Shown: piece after piece, positions 1 through 11,500 of the stretch
Position numbering within the stretch: position 1 is the stretch's first letter
Layout: each line of letters begins with the position of its first letter
Assembly: GCA_963971305.1 (NCBI GenBank)
Contig: OZ020308.1
Location: forward strand, 25,883,275 to 25,947,274
From: Arcuatula senhousia
Lineage: Eukaryota > Mollusca > Bivalvia > Mytilida > Mytilidae
DNA length: 64,000 nt
Reading direction: 5' to 3'
Translations under genes and position numbers: made by a program
Notes under the pieces: model-generated
Databases searched by the model: none
Told to the model about the DNA's origin: nothing
The model's input: only the letters and a program-made list of their open reading frames with translations

Positions 1-1615
1 TATGAAAGGGGGAAAGAGGCAAAGAGGCACCAATGGGGCATTCGAGTGTCAAAAGTCTGAAAGGGCAACGACGAAACCGGTAAACACGAACAAGAAAAGT
101 GTACTATTTAAAGAATATTTTTATAGAGAAAATCAGTAGGAATCTCATTCACGATTTACATACCGCTAGGGCAGTGAACTTATCAAGGCAATATGAATAC
201 CAAACTTTACGATATATTTAAACATCGATTGCAAAATGATTGAATGTTCCAAATTGCTTAATTTTGTTATATCGATTCACACTTTTTGAAATTACAAAAA
301 TCAAAGTCATATAGCTACTTGCCCTTCACCCGTAACTCAAATTTCAAACTGAGCTTGAAAAGAGAAATGTTGAACATGTTGACAGTCTTGCACTCTTTGT
401 CGACTTGAATTTTCTGCATCAGATAAAGAATAATTATGTTTTTGATTCTAAATACCCGTCTCAAATTTCTTGAGAATGACACAAATGACATCCCCCCAGA
501 AATATTTTGCCATCTACCGTGTTGCTAAAGGCACCGACTGCATGGCTCATTGTAGCTCATATTATTTTTTCTGCTATCGTCATATTGTCTTTTGTTAAAT
601 ATATTTTTTCCTTTAAAATTCGACACAAACTGCTCGATTTAATTTGAATTCAAAATTCAAAGCACACAAATGTTATACAATCTTATAAATCTGGGGGAAG
701 TATAGAAAATAATGTGATGTGAATAAGTTCTATTTATAACGTCCTATATATAGATCTATTAATAATAAATGATCCCTTATGTTTGATTTAGCTTTAAAGA
801 AGCGAATAAGTATAAACCAATGGGGCGGGGCATTCGAATGTCAAAATTCAAATTGCAAAGACACGAACGAGAACAGGAAGTAAAAGACAACACAAAAAAC
901 TGAATAGCAATCAAGAACTTTGTAAATAATATTCGAAGGTACATGCATGTATGATTTATTTCCAATGGGCACAAACTACGCTCGTCGATTTGTGAGACTG
1001 TATTTCTTCCGGAACAGATGAAAGACACAAGGTCATTAAATGTAACTCCGATATATTCTTGACGTCCTCTCTGCTAACAACGTGTCGTTTGGGATAGATG
1101 GATCCCTTAGAAATATATATCCTCCAGAGCTATAGAAAATAAAGGGCGTCCTGATTTGGGGAGGGGTGCTCATCACAAATTATGAAAGATATTTTGGGCC
1201 AATCACAGATCACAGGAATTTTATTTTAGTCAACCAGAGTTCACGAAAAAATAAAACTATTTCTTAAAGAAGCAAAGAGGCGCCAATGTGGCATTCGATT
1301 GTCGAGTCTGAAAGGGCAACGACGACAAAACCTGTAAACGTGAACGTGAACAGCATGAAGAAACACAAAACATAAAACACAAAATCAACTAAACAACTAT
1401 CAACAACACGTTTAATTCAAGCCCCAACGAGAGAGAACTCGGTAATGTGTTCCGGAAAAGTAAGCAGTTCCAGTTTGCTGTACTCTTGCTCGCGGCTGTC
1501 AATGGCTCAACGTGTCACTTGAAATCTGAAAAAGGAAGACAAAGCATAACCTTCAGACAAATCAACATCATCTGAAGGATCAGGACCATTGCGGATTTTT
1601 TTTTTGCCCCCGTGA
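1..1615. repeat. Repeat-rich DNA with three copies of one dispersed repeat
   Basis: Related segments occur near 8-100, 790-880 and 1264-1345 (common text: aaagaggcaccaatgggg, cattcgagtgtcaaaa, gggcaacgacga). A fourth, more diverged copy is near 61660-61720. The multi-copy nature is seen directly; the family is not identified. No convincing coding region lies here. Confidence 0.5.
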
Positions 1616-2037
1616 CAACATGTCGGGGATTTGGGCATTAAGTTTAACCTATGTCAGTCTGTACTTACGTCCGTACACATTTCCGTAAAGATTTTCTAAT
1701 GTACATGAGAATTATTCTAAACTTGGTGTAGGATGGTTCAGTATGACAAATCTACGTCCTAAACACCTTTTAGACCTGTCGGACTTCTACTTTCTGTTTG
1801 GGATTCGGCTGAAATGAAACATATGAAAATCGACTTTAAAATTTCTGTCAATCTTTTCTCAGAAACCGTACATGGAAATAATTAGAAACTTGGTAGGATG
1901 GTTAAGTATTACAAACTGTAAGCTTTAAGCATCTTTCAGACTTGTTGGTCCTCCACTTCCTGTTTTGGGCCTTAGAGGGGGGGGGCATCCGTGTCCAATG
2001 GACACATTCCTTATATATTCCTGTATGTCTTCCTTGT
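1616..2037 (+). mobile_element. Stem-loop-ended non-autonomous element, GCCCCC family
   Basis: The 5' part begins after a run of T with GCCCCCGTGACAACATGTC, and the 3' part carries GGGGGGGGGCATCC followed by the hairpin GTGTCC-aat-GGACAC (1991-2005). The C-rich start and G-rich end form subterminal inverted repeats. Two ~130-bp internal units share the text cttggt-taggatggtt. Exact ends are uncertain. Confidence 0.45.
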
Positions 2038-2046
2038 TTGTCTTTT

Positions 2047-3542
2047 TAGCTCACCTGACCCGAAGGGTCATGTGAGCTATTGTCATCGTTAAGCGTCCGT
2101 CGTCCGTCCGTCCGTCCGTCCGTCGTCCGTCCGTTAACTTTTCTTCAAAGATCTTCTTCTCTGAAACCACTGAAGGGATTGCATTGATACTTGGTATACA
2201 TGATCTTTAGGATGTCCTCTACCAAGTTTGTGAATTATATACATGTCGACCAACCAACATGGCCGCCGTTGCTAAAAATAGAACAGGGGGGTCAGACCAT
2301 TGTTTTTGGCTTATAACTCAAAAAGTATAAGAGATAGAGAAAATCCGAAGCAACCTTCCTTGTTCAGCATCAAAAGCTCTACGAATCTCTCCATTGAGTC
2401 GAAGTTGTGAAACGACTCCTTATAGGAGTTATTGCCCTTTAATCATCAAAATTGACCATTTTTGCAGTTTTTGGACTATATCTTGAAAACCATTAGAGCT
2501 AGAGGAAAAGTTAGCATTGCAGAATTGTTTAGCTCATTGAGATCTACAAAAATGATTTCAGGGTCAAAATTGTCAGATCAGCCGTTTAAGAGTTATTCCC
2601 CTTTAACTGTTTTTTCCATTAATTTTAACTGATTTTTAAAAATCTTCTTCTCTGAAACCACTGAAGGGATTGCATTGATACTTGGTATACATGATCTTTA
2701 GGATGTCCTCTACCAAGTTTGTGAATTATATACACGTCGACCAACCAACATGGCCACCGTTGCTAAAAATAGAACAGGGGGGTCAGACCATTGTTTTTGG
2801 CTTATAACTCAAAAAGTATAAAAGATAGAGAAAATCCGAAGCAACCTTCCTTGTTCAGCATCAAAAGCTCTACAAATCTCTCCATTGAGTCGAAGTTGTG
2901 AAACGATTCCTTATAGGAGTAATTGCCCTTTAATCGTCAAAATTGACCATTTTTGCAGTTTTTGGACAATATCTTGAACACCGTTAGAGCTAGAGGAAAA
3001 GTTAGCATTGCAGAATTGTTCAGCTCATTGAGATCTACAAAAATGATTTCAGGGTCAAAATGGTCAGATCAGCCATTTAAGAGTTATTCCCCTTTAACTG
3101 TTTTTTTTCCATTAATTTTAACTGATTTTCAAAAATCTTCTTCTCTGAAACCACTGAAGGGATTGCTTTGAAACTTCAATTGATCTTTAGGATGTCCTCT
3201 ACCAAGTTTGTGAATTATATACACGTCAACCAACCAACATGGCCGCCATTGCTAAAAATAGAACAGGGGGGGTCAGACCATTGTTTTTGGCTTATAACTC
3301 AAAAAGTATAAGAGATAGAGAAAATCCGAAGCAACTTTTCTTGTTTAGCATCAAAAGGTCCTTAAAGGAGTTATTGCCCTTTAACTGTTTTTTTTCTATT
3401 AATTTAAACTGATTTCCAAAAATCTTCTCTGAAACCACTGAAGGGATTATTTGCAACTTTGTATAGTTGAAAGTTTGTGAAATTTATTCAAACTTTGGCA
3501 TAAGAAATCAGGTGAGCGATTCAGGCTCCTGGGAGCCTCTAG
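2047..3542 (+). mobile_element. Stem-loop-ended element, GCTCACCTGA family, with three internal tandem units
   Basis: It starts after TTTTT with a hairpin whose arms are AGCTCACCTGACCC and GGGTCATGTGAGCT, then a GTCC microsatellite (2093-2135). It ends with TCAGGTGAGC, the hairpin GGCTCC-t-GGGAGCC, TCTAG and T. Start GCTCACCTGA and end TCAGGTGAGC are exact inverted complements. The body is three ~500-bp tandem copies (cttcttctctgaaaccactg in each). No coding capacity is seen. Features match Helentron-associated (HINE/DINE-like) elements. Confidence 0.75.
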
Positions 3543-4880
3543 TTTAATGGACATTTGTCTTTTTTAATGGACATTTGAGATAAAGATCCTCCAAGTTCGG
3601 AAATGTTGATATAACCTTTATTTGACCATTTCAAATATTTTAAGATTGGTTCACATTCATGATTTAAAGACTCTTCCTTCCATCATTTAATGGGGTTGTT
3701 TTAATATGGAGTTCATGCTGCCAATTTTCATAGAGTTACATTTCCTGATAATACATTTTGTAATATATAAAAAATATATCTTTAGACTCCTTCATGGATG
3801 TATAACTCAAGAACATCAACTTAAATTCACTGCATACATCGCCGTCTTTTTTTTCTTTTTTGCCAAGAATGGCTACAACTCTTATATAAGTCGTTCATTC
3901 GATATCCCACGCTCAAGTGGAGATGTAACTAATATTCAAAAGAAGAAATTGCCCATCTTCATTGAAAATATATATAAAAGCTTTTCGCACACATATTATA
4001 CTTATAAATCATTTGCGTTTATTCTTACAACAAAATGTATATTCCGTATTTATAGTTTCGGTCTCAGGATAAGTTTGGTTTTGCTTACCATATTATTGGC
4101 AATGATAATCTTGAAACTTCTTTTCAAAATCACGAACTTTCAGTGATCTTTTGAATCTGAGATAATTAAACTAAAACTTTAGTTTTAATTCTCAGTTTGA
4201 ATCTATGATTCTAAAATCTCTTAAAAACTTAAATTTTGAGAATTTAAAGAACAAAATAAATCAGGTGGCTGAGGCTTTTTCAGAAACAAAACTAGTTTTG
4301 CCACAAGAAGGCAAGCGACTGTCATTTCGGAAAGCATTTCCGCGACGAGTATATACTTTCGTTCCAAGAAGACAGATGGATGGGAAATCCTTATCTTTCT
4401 TATTCCATAACACATTATTCAGTCGATTTTGGCGTTGGTGAAATTCTTAGGTAACCACGATATCTAGCTAGAGAGCGTCGGAAAACGCGCTACATTTTTT
4501 TTAAAGAATAAAATCGTTTTTTGAAAAAGTATAAAAAATATTTATAATATCATTAGAAATAACATGATACATGTAGTTTATTTCAAGGATTTTTTTTCTG
4601 TAGACGTAAATGTAATGTTGAAAAAAAAACTTTCGGCGTTCAAAAATATGCCGACCCGATTCATTTTCAACGATAAATCAACATATCTTATAAAATAATG
4701 TATCTCCTTTTTAATAATCACTCGAAAATGATTATAAAAACCGAATGACGACCGGACCGATTTATTTTGCACACATGCATCATTGGATTTACATTTGTAG
4801 GCTCATTTTTAAGACTTTATATAAAAACATTTTTTAAAATATATATTATAGGATATAAATAAAATCATTCACTTATATAA
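3543..4880. other. No supported gene
   Basis: AT-rich sequence with short chance open frames (for example 3706-4146, 146 codons on the plus strand, low-complexity and without a recognisable domain). I see no splice-linked exons or repeats with clear ends. Confidence 0.4.
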
Positions 4881-5160
4881 CAAATGACACAACTAATTTA
4901 AAACACGACACTTCTAATTTAAAACACGACACTTCTAATTTAATACACGACACCACTAATAGAATACACGACACCACTCGATTTAATGCACGACTTCACT
5001 CAATTTAAAACACGACATCAGTGGATTTAATCGGCGACAAGTTCTAATTTTATAAGGGTCAATTCTAATACTGGCCTGAATTCTAATTTAATCAGCGGAT
5101 TCGAATTAAATTGTCAGATCCGAATATAAAATTTTAGGTTCTGATTTAAAACACGTCAAA
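4881..5160. repeat. Degenerate ~21-bp tandem array
   Basis: About 13 units of 20-22 bp with the consensus taatttaaaacacgacactt are visible, exact at 4894-4935 and decaying in both directions. The period is close to two helical turns of DNA. Confidence 0.8.
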
Positions 5161-5917
5161 TCAAGAAATAAAAGGAATATCCAAATATAAAATATAGTTC
5201 TAAAAAATTAGAAGTAATATTTTAAATTGGGACATTGACTAGGATATCAAGAGATAGAAATTGATATTTGGAGAATGACTAGGAGATCCAGACTTTTAAG
5301 TCACCAGTGAACGCACGCTCAAAGACGGAAGCCCTTTTCTGATCAAGCTCTTTTTGGACATTTTCCCGCAATAACGTTAGATTCTTTCCCCGTTTGTTTT
5401 GAATCAAATTTTGTATTTTCGTTACAAAATTGGTATTCTGTTGTGCTTAAGTCATTTTCTAGCCTATTTCAAACATATTTGTAAAAATTTGGAAGATTTC
5501 CGTGAAAAAATCTACAAAAATGGCGTCCATGGAAACACATCATCAAAATTTGCTTAACATTTGCATAGCAAGCTATAATGCCTTGCGTTTCTATTCAAGC
5601 CGACTAAAAATTACAATTTTATGATTTACATACGGGGAAATATACTATATTGTGTAATTTTTATTTCTTCCGGGGAAATTATGAACGTTGTTAGCGTTAC
5701 ATACAGCATAACCAGCTGTACAGAATATAACGTTATTGACAATATTTTCAAAAATAAGCATGTATGGTTGCTATGGGCATTTATGCTTAATAACTGATAT
5801 TTATCCCAAAATTTTTGAAACAAGTAATTCTCAAATATATTAGCTTTATTTTCAACAATTAAACCAAGGACTAAAATCAAGATATACTCTTAAAATTTTA
5901 ATGAGAATAATGCCATA
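5161..5917. other. No supported gene
   Basis: AT-rich intergenic sequence. A minus-strand open frame (5626-5880) has no recognisable domain. Nothing else can be supported. Confidence 0.35.
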
Positions 5918-6589
5918 TGGTAGTACTCCACAATTAATTTATCTATCTCATTTTTGCATGTGCTCGACGTTGACTATTTTGTCCCGGGTTCTTGTAATCG
6001 CTTAAACTGCTATTTGCACTTTAAACTAGGTGGTGTTCCAAACACCGGTCATGTTTAGTCGTGTTTAGTGCCGTATTTGGTTTCTTTGTTGTACTCGTTG
6101 CCCCTAGCAACTCTTAACATTTGTCAAAAATTTGGGGACAAAAATACGCAAAAATCGGGGTTTTGTCCTTTTTTTTAACGTTGCCAGTAGTCCAGCTTTC
6201 GGTTCAGGTGAAACGTAACATGTATGAAATGAAAGCCCGAAAATAGTCCTTTCTTTTAAGACCAAATAAACCTATCCGACTTCGGCTCTTTTTTCCGCTA
6301 AAATTGTTCAAACTTAAAAATCTAAAAATAGCACATTTAAATTTAAGCCCATCCGCTGGTCACCATGCACAGCCGGAAGCGACGCTATATGATCATTGGC
6401 ATTGATTTTTTCGAAATTATTCTTTAAAACAATAACCGTGGATCGTAATTTTTATATAACGGGTCCAGATTTTTTATTTGTCTTGTTTTAAGACCAAAAC
6501 GAATCAATATTTTCATTTAACAAAAAAGTTCACAGGGGCCACATACGAAAACAATACTGTGAAAAAATCCTAATTGTGGAGTACTACCA
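5918..6589. mobile_element. 672-bp element with 19-bp perfect terminal inverted repeats
   Basis: TGGTAGTACTCCACAATTA at 5918-5936 is the exact reverse complement of 6571-6589. The interior has no open frame of note. I could not find a clean target-site duplication outside the ends. It is best described as a MITE of unassigned superfamily. Confidence 0.7.
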
Positions 6590-6660
6590 CAAGCTGCGCA
6601 AGATGGCAACTTGGTTCAAGAATTGATGTGAAACAGTTTTAAATAAAGATATGGTTTAAA

Positions 6661-7650
6661 CAAGAGGCTCCCAGGAGCCTGAATCGCTCACCTGGTTTTG
6701 ATGTCGACCCTATAAAGACTTTTCTAGAGCTAAATGAGCTGAACATTTAAGCAAGTAACAGCTTATCTCTATCTACTTTAGTTTTCATTCCGTAGCCGTA
6801 GGTCCAAATCATGAAAAAACGTTATTTTAAGGGCCATAACTTCTGTACGGGGTCATCTGACAACTTCGACCCTATAAAGACTTTTGTAGAGCTAAATGAG
6901 CTGAACATTTAAGCAAGCAACAGCTTCTCTCTATCTGCTATAGTTTTCATTCTATAGGCCAAAAACATGAAAGAACGTTATTTTAGGGGCCGTAACTCCT
7001 ATAAGGGGGCACCTGACAACTTCGACACTATGGAGACTTTTGTAGAGCTAAGTAAGCTGAACATTTAAGCAAGCAATAGCTTCTCTCTATCTGCTATAGT
7101 TTTTATTCCATAGGCCAAAAACATGAAAAAACGTTATTTTAGGGGCTGTAATCCCTATAAGGGGTCATCTGACAACTTCGACCCTATGGAGACTTTTGTA
7201 GAGCTTAATGAGCTGAACATTTACGCAAGCAACAGCTTTTCTCTATCTGCAATAGTTTTCATTCTATAACATGAAAACATGCTATTTTTCACCTTTAAGG
7301 GGCCGTAACTCCTATAGGGGGTCATCTGACAACTTTGACTCAATGGAGACTTTTGTAGAGCTTTTGATGCTGAAGCAGTAGCGTGCATCAGATTTCATCT
7401 ATCTCTTATAAGTTTTGATTAACAAGCCAAAAACAGTAGTCTGACCCCCCTGGTCTATTTTTAGTAACGGCGGCCATGTTGTTGGCAGTCACCATTTGTG
7501 CAATCTTGGTAGAGGACATCCCATAGATGAAGTGTGCAAAGTTTCAAAGCAATCCCTTCAGTGGTTTCGGAAGAGAAGATTTTCAAAGAAAAGTTAACAA
7601 CGACGGACAACGACAGATGATGACGACAAGGACGGACGCCAAGTGATGGC
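6661..7650 (-). mobile_element. Stem-loop-ended element, GCTCACCTGA family, reversed and 5'-truncated
   Basis: On the minus strand the 3' end reads TCAGGTGAGC-like sequence, then the hairpin and CTCTTG, at 6661-6700. The interior has four ~165-bp tandem units (acttttgtagagcta, gctgaacatttaagcaag). The far end keeps the ttaacttttctttg/ccgtcc segment (7580-7640) but lacks the 5' hairpin. Confidence 0.7.
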
Positions 7651-8435
7651 AATGTTATTTTTTGTAATAAAGGCATTGCCCTAAAAGTTTTCGTATATTA
7701 AATTGCATTCATTCCACTGATTTGGGTCCATGAGACAAGATGATTAGGGACGATGAGGTCGAAGGGATGAGATAATAAGGGGCAGTGTGAATGGTACTTT
7801 TGGAAAGCTACCGGTAAAATCAGCCGTTTCACTTATTTCTTGAAGGAATAGGCATACGCTGACCACATGACCGGTGCTTAACCGGCTTACTAGAAACAAG
7901 TTTGACCTAAGGCTAAAAGGGGGCCTTATAAGAGAAAAAAACTGTGGTAGAAATGTCAACAGGTCAATATCTGAATATTTTATAGTGTTCTATGAGCCGA
8001 ATTTTCCATTTACGTCTGGTTTTGCACGCTTGTTTCCCGAACTTTTGGCGTCTTTTTAACACTTTTTGCTATGAAAATTTTGTACGACATTAATGATTAA
8101 CATTAAGCATGCACCGTTTGCACGGTTGTCCTATGAGGTAAAAGGAATAAAATTAATTGTAACTTCGGGAGCGTCACAGGTTTTACCTGCCTCATATCAA
8201 ATATATGTTTGTTTTTTTATGAATACCTACACTGGACAATGATAACAGAGAAAATTATTGTTCGTGTCATTTTATCGACTGCAACAGCCATTTGAGACAC
8301 CTCGGGAGTTTACAGTAAAGCCCCAGAACCTTACAAACGTGTTTTGCAAAACTACTTTTGATTGGATAAATTCTTTAAATCTACCAATGGGAATCAGTTT
8401 CACATTCGCACACTTCACACCGAGAATGTTTACAA
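7651..8435. other. Presumed 5' flank of the TBC-like gene
   Basis: No repeat family is recognised here, unlike the neighbouring DNA. If exon 1 at 8436 is right, the promoter and 5' untranslated region lie in this stretch. No strong TATA or initiator site can be singled out. Confidence 0.3.
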
Positions 8436-8501
8436 ATGGCGGGTGCACAAACCTACCCGAAATGGCTTTTATCATGTAAACAACACATTACGGATTCAAA
8501 G
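8436..8501 (+). CDS. Proposed exon 1 (start codon) of the TBC-like gene
   Basis: ATG at 8436 sits in a good context (acaaATGG) and opens 22 codons (MAGAQTYPKWLLSCKQHITD then SK). They end at CAAAG, followed by the donor GTTACT, in phase 0, which is the phase exon 2 (17462) needs. Exon 2 has no start codon of its own, so a start must lie upstream. Reading on past the donor meets a stop within nine codons, as expected of intron. The donor is only moderately strong and the intron would be about 9 kb, so another first exon remains possible. An alternative at 16359 was considered and set aside. Confidence 0.45.
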
Positions 8502-11500
8502 GTTACTCTCAAATGCCAACAATCTTAGGGTAGAATGATATTTTAGCTAATTTGTAAAAATTAAAATATAGTTTTTACAGACTGAGGTTCAGACAGTAAA
8601 TTAGTGAATTACTAAATATAAAATAATAAGTTGGTTCTGCACAACACTTGTTGTAAAGCAATTGTTCCATTAAAAAATTATATCGTATACCACAAGGTAC
8701 TTAAAGAGAGCGGGTGGTGTAGTGGTTAAAGCTTCAGGCTACTTGCACCAAGGTTCATGGTTTATCCTCTTCAGGGGGAAAATTTCATGATTCAGAACAA
8801 ATTTTCCAACTATCTTTAACATTTTCATTTGCAAGGATGGTCGCATGAAATGATGCTAGTCATTGGGAAGAGGTGAAAAAAGATTTTCCCGTGTATGGGG
8901 AGAGCAGTACCCCATGCACATTAAAGACCACTTTGTATAGTTTGAGTCCCGTGCAGGGCCAAGGTGATGAAAAGGCCGGCAGCAGAGCCTAGCTTGTTGT
9001 AAAAGGCCACTAAGGGTCTTGGGATTCTGACGTCAGGTCAGTGCTCAGCCCAAAGAGTGCCCAAGTGTATACCCTAGGTGGCTGAATAGGGTGGCCCTCA
9101 TCACAGCGGTTGTCACGTCTATAATACAGAAACCCTGACCGCTGACTATAGGGTGCCAACGTGTGTGGAGTGTGCCATGCTTCATGCACGTAAAAGACCC
9201 CATTGTGGACCGCCAAGTAGTGCACCACATAGGCTAAATTTTCCGACCCTACCCTGTGGGAAATAGTAATACAGTACGCCCAGGGACTTATGACTACTAT
9301 TGTCCCAATCCGACATGTCGGAAATCATAAATCCGACAAATTTATGGTAGGTATTCACAGCATGATCGACACTTGGTCAGACTGGGTCAGAGGTCATAAA
9401 TCACCTAACCTAATTGGAAAACAGGTAAGAGATCGTAATTGGTTTACCTGTAAAAACGGTGAACCATAGTTAAGTGATTTATAGAAATTCGTTAGATTGT
9501 TTAAGTAAATTGGTTTTTAATTATTTTGAGGTTTCTTATTTCGATGTAGTAGTCGGAATGGTAAAACGGACAAGGAATGAAAAAAAATGACGAAAACTTA
9601 AATGTGTTGATAAGTTTTCAATTCTGAATATCTTTGAAATTTATTTCATTAATTAAGATTGAAATCAATAATTAATTAATAGCAGTTTTTCTCTGATCAT
9701 TTAATTTCAGGCCAGTCTCTTTCCCGGATCTCTAAAAATACGCACGACGTTTATTTGTACATTCAATTGCGTACATTGAACAATGTAATCATGCATTCGT
9801 ATACTCAGTCAAATCATATACTAGATCACTCTTTTTCCTCTTTATGCTGTACAATGGAAGAGACTTCTTAAAAGATGCAGATTGAACATTCAAGGAAAGC
9901 AAAAGTTCGTCAATGTGTATAATATTTGCTATTCTTAGTACGGGGCCACCATCAATTTGCATAAATCAATAATACCTGCTCAGTTACAAGTCTATTTTTA
10001 GAACACTACAAATGTTTGAATTTGGGTGGATCATTTTGCCGTAATTTGATATTATAAAATTTTAAATGAAAATTTGTTACAAAAACCTTATTTATTTACA
10101 AAAATATTTCAATTTCTCAAGAATATACGACTGAACAGCCGCTAACGTTAACTTTGGCGCAAGTCCCGACCAGTGGACTTCGACGTTTGAAAATATTTAT
10201 TTCTTACAAAAAAAGTTAATAAGATATTAACTATTTAATACTATTTCGAAATTTTAATTTTAACAATCGCTTCTGTTCATCTCATTTCAGTCCTAATCAT
10301 CGTGGTTTTTAAATGAATAAAAAATCCGCAGAAGTTAACTCTGTCGCAAGCCTTCGACTGCCGTCTTTCACTTATGCATGTAAGAATTAGAAATCAGTTT
10401 TTATAAATTTTAAATGATAACTTGTTTCAAAAACCGAATTCATTAAACTAAAAATATTCAATTTCTCACAAATATACGTAATTCTTATAAGACAGATCAG
10501 CCGCTAACGTTAACTTTGGCCATAGACCTGTATATTAAAATTTATATAAAGGTCTATGCTTTGGCGCAAGTCCCGACCGGTGGACTTGGACGTTTGAAAA
10601 TATTTATTTCTTTCAATAAAGTTAATGAGATAAAACTGTTTAATACTATTTCGAAATTTTAATTTTAAGAATCGTTTCTGTTCATCTCATTTCAGTCCTA
10701 ATCATCGTCGTTTTTAAAAGAATGAATAATCCGCAGAAGTTAACTATGTCGCAAGCCTTCGACTGCCGTCTTTAGAATTGTAATCAGTTTTTATAAATTT
10801 TAAATGATAATTTGTTACAAAAACCGATTTCATTTACTAAAGATATTCAATTTCTCACAAATATACGTAATTCTTAAAAGACTGATCAGCCGCTAACGTT
10901 AACTTTGGCACAAGTCCCGACCGGTGGACTTGGACGTTTGAAAATATTTATTTCTTTCAAAAAATTATTTAATACTATTTCGAAATATTAATTTTAACAA
11001 TGGCTTCTGTTCATCTCATTTCAGTCTTAATCATCGTAGTTTTTAAATGAATGAAAAATCCGCAGAAGTTAACTTTGTCGCAAGCCTTTGACTGCCGTCT
11101 TTCAGTTATGAATTTAAGAATTAGAAATCCGTTTTCCGAATAAAAGATAACAAAATGTTTTTGGTGTGTGTATATTAAATTAGGCATATATTGATTTTTT
11201 AATTATCATTACCTAATTGCTTTAAATAATTTAAACTATGTCGCAAGTGCCGGCCATCCGTCAAGTCGTATACAAATTAAATTTTAAAAGATTATAAAAC
11301 GTTTCCGGTGCGTCGATTAATTACCTCATCCCAAGGTTTTGGGGATTAGTTAACCCTTACCATGCGGCTCCCGTCTTTAGACGGGATTGATGACGTCGTT
11401 CTCAGTGCGGGTCCCGTCTATAGACGGGTTTGAGCGCATTTCATTACAAAACGGTCTAAGACTGTTCTGTGTCTTTCATATTGATTATTATTGATATGAA

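Noticed and set aside
2093..2135. Short direct repeats considered as a CRISPR-like array
   Set aside because: These are (GTCC)n microsatellites with no spacers.
3706..4146. 146-codon plus-strand open frame
   Set aside because: It is hydrophobic, low-complexity and AT-driven, and lacks any family signature.
8706..8770. Possible functional tRNA gene
   Set aside because: A- and B-box-like motifs are present, but no complete cloverleaf with paired acceptor stems could be drawn; a tRNA-derived SINE is more likely.
9010..9230. Minus-strand open frames in the SINE-like repeat
   Set aside because: They arise from the repeat's GC-richer body and show no domain.
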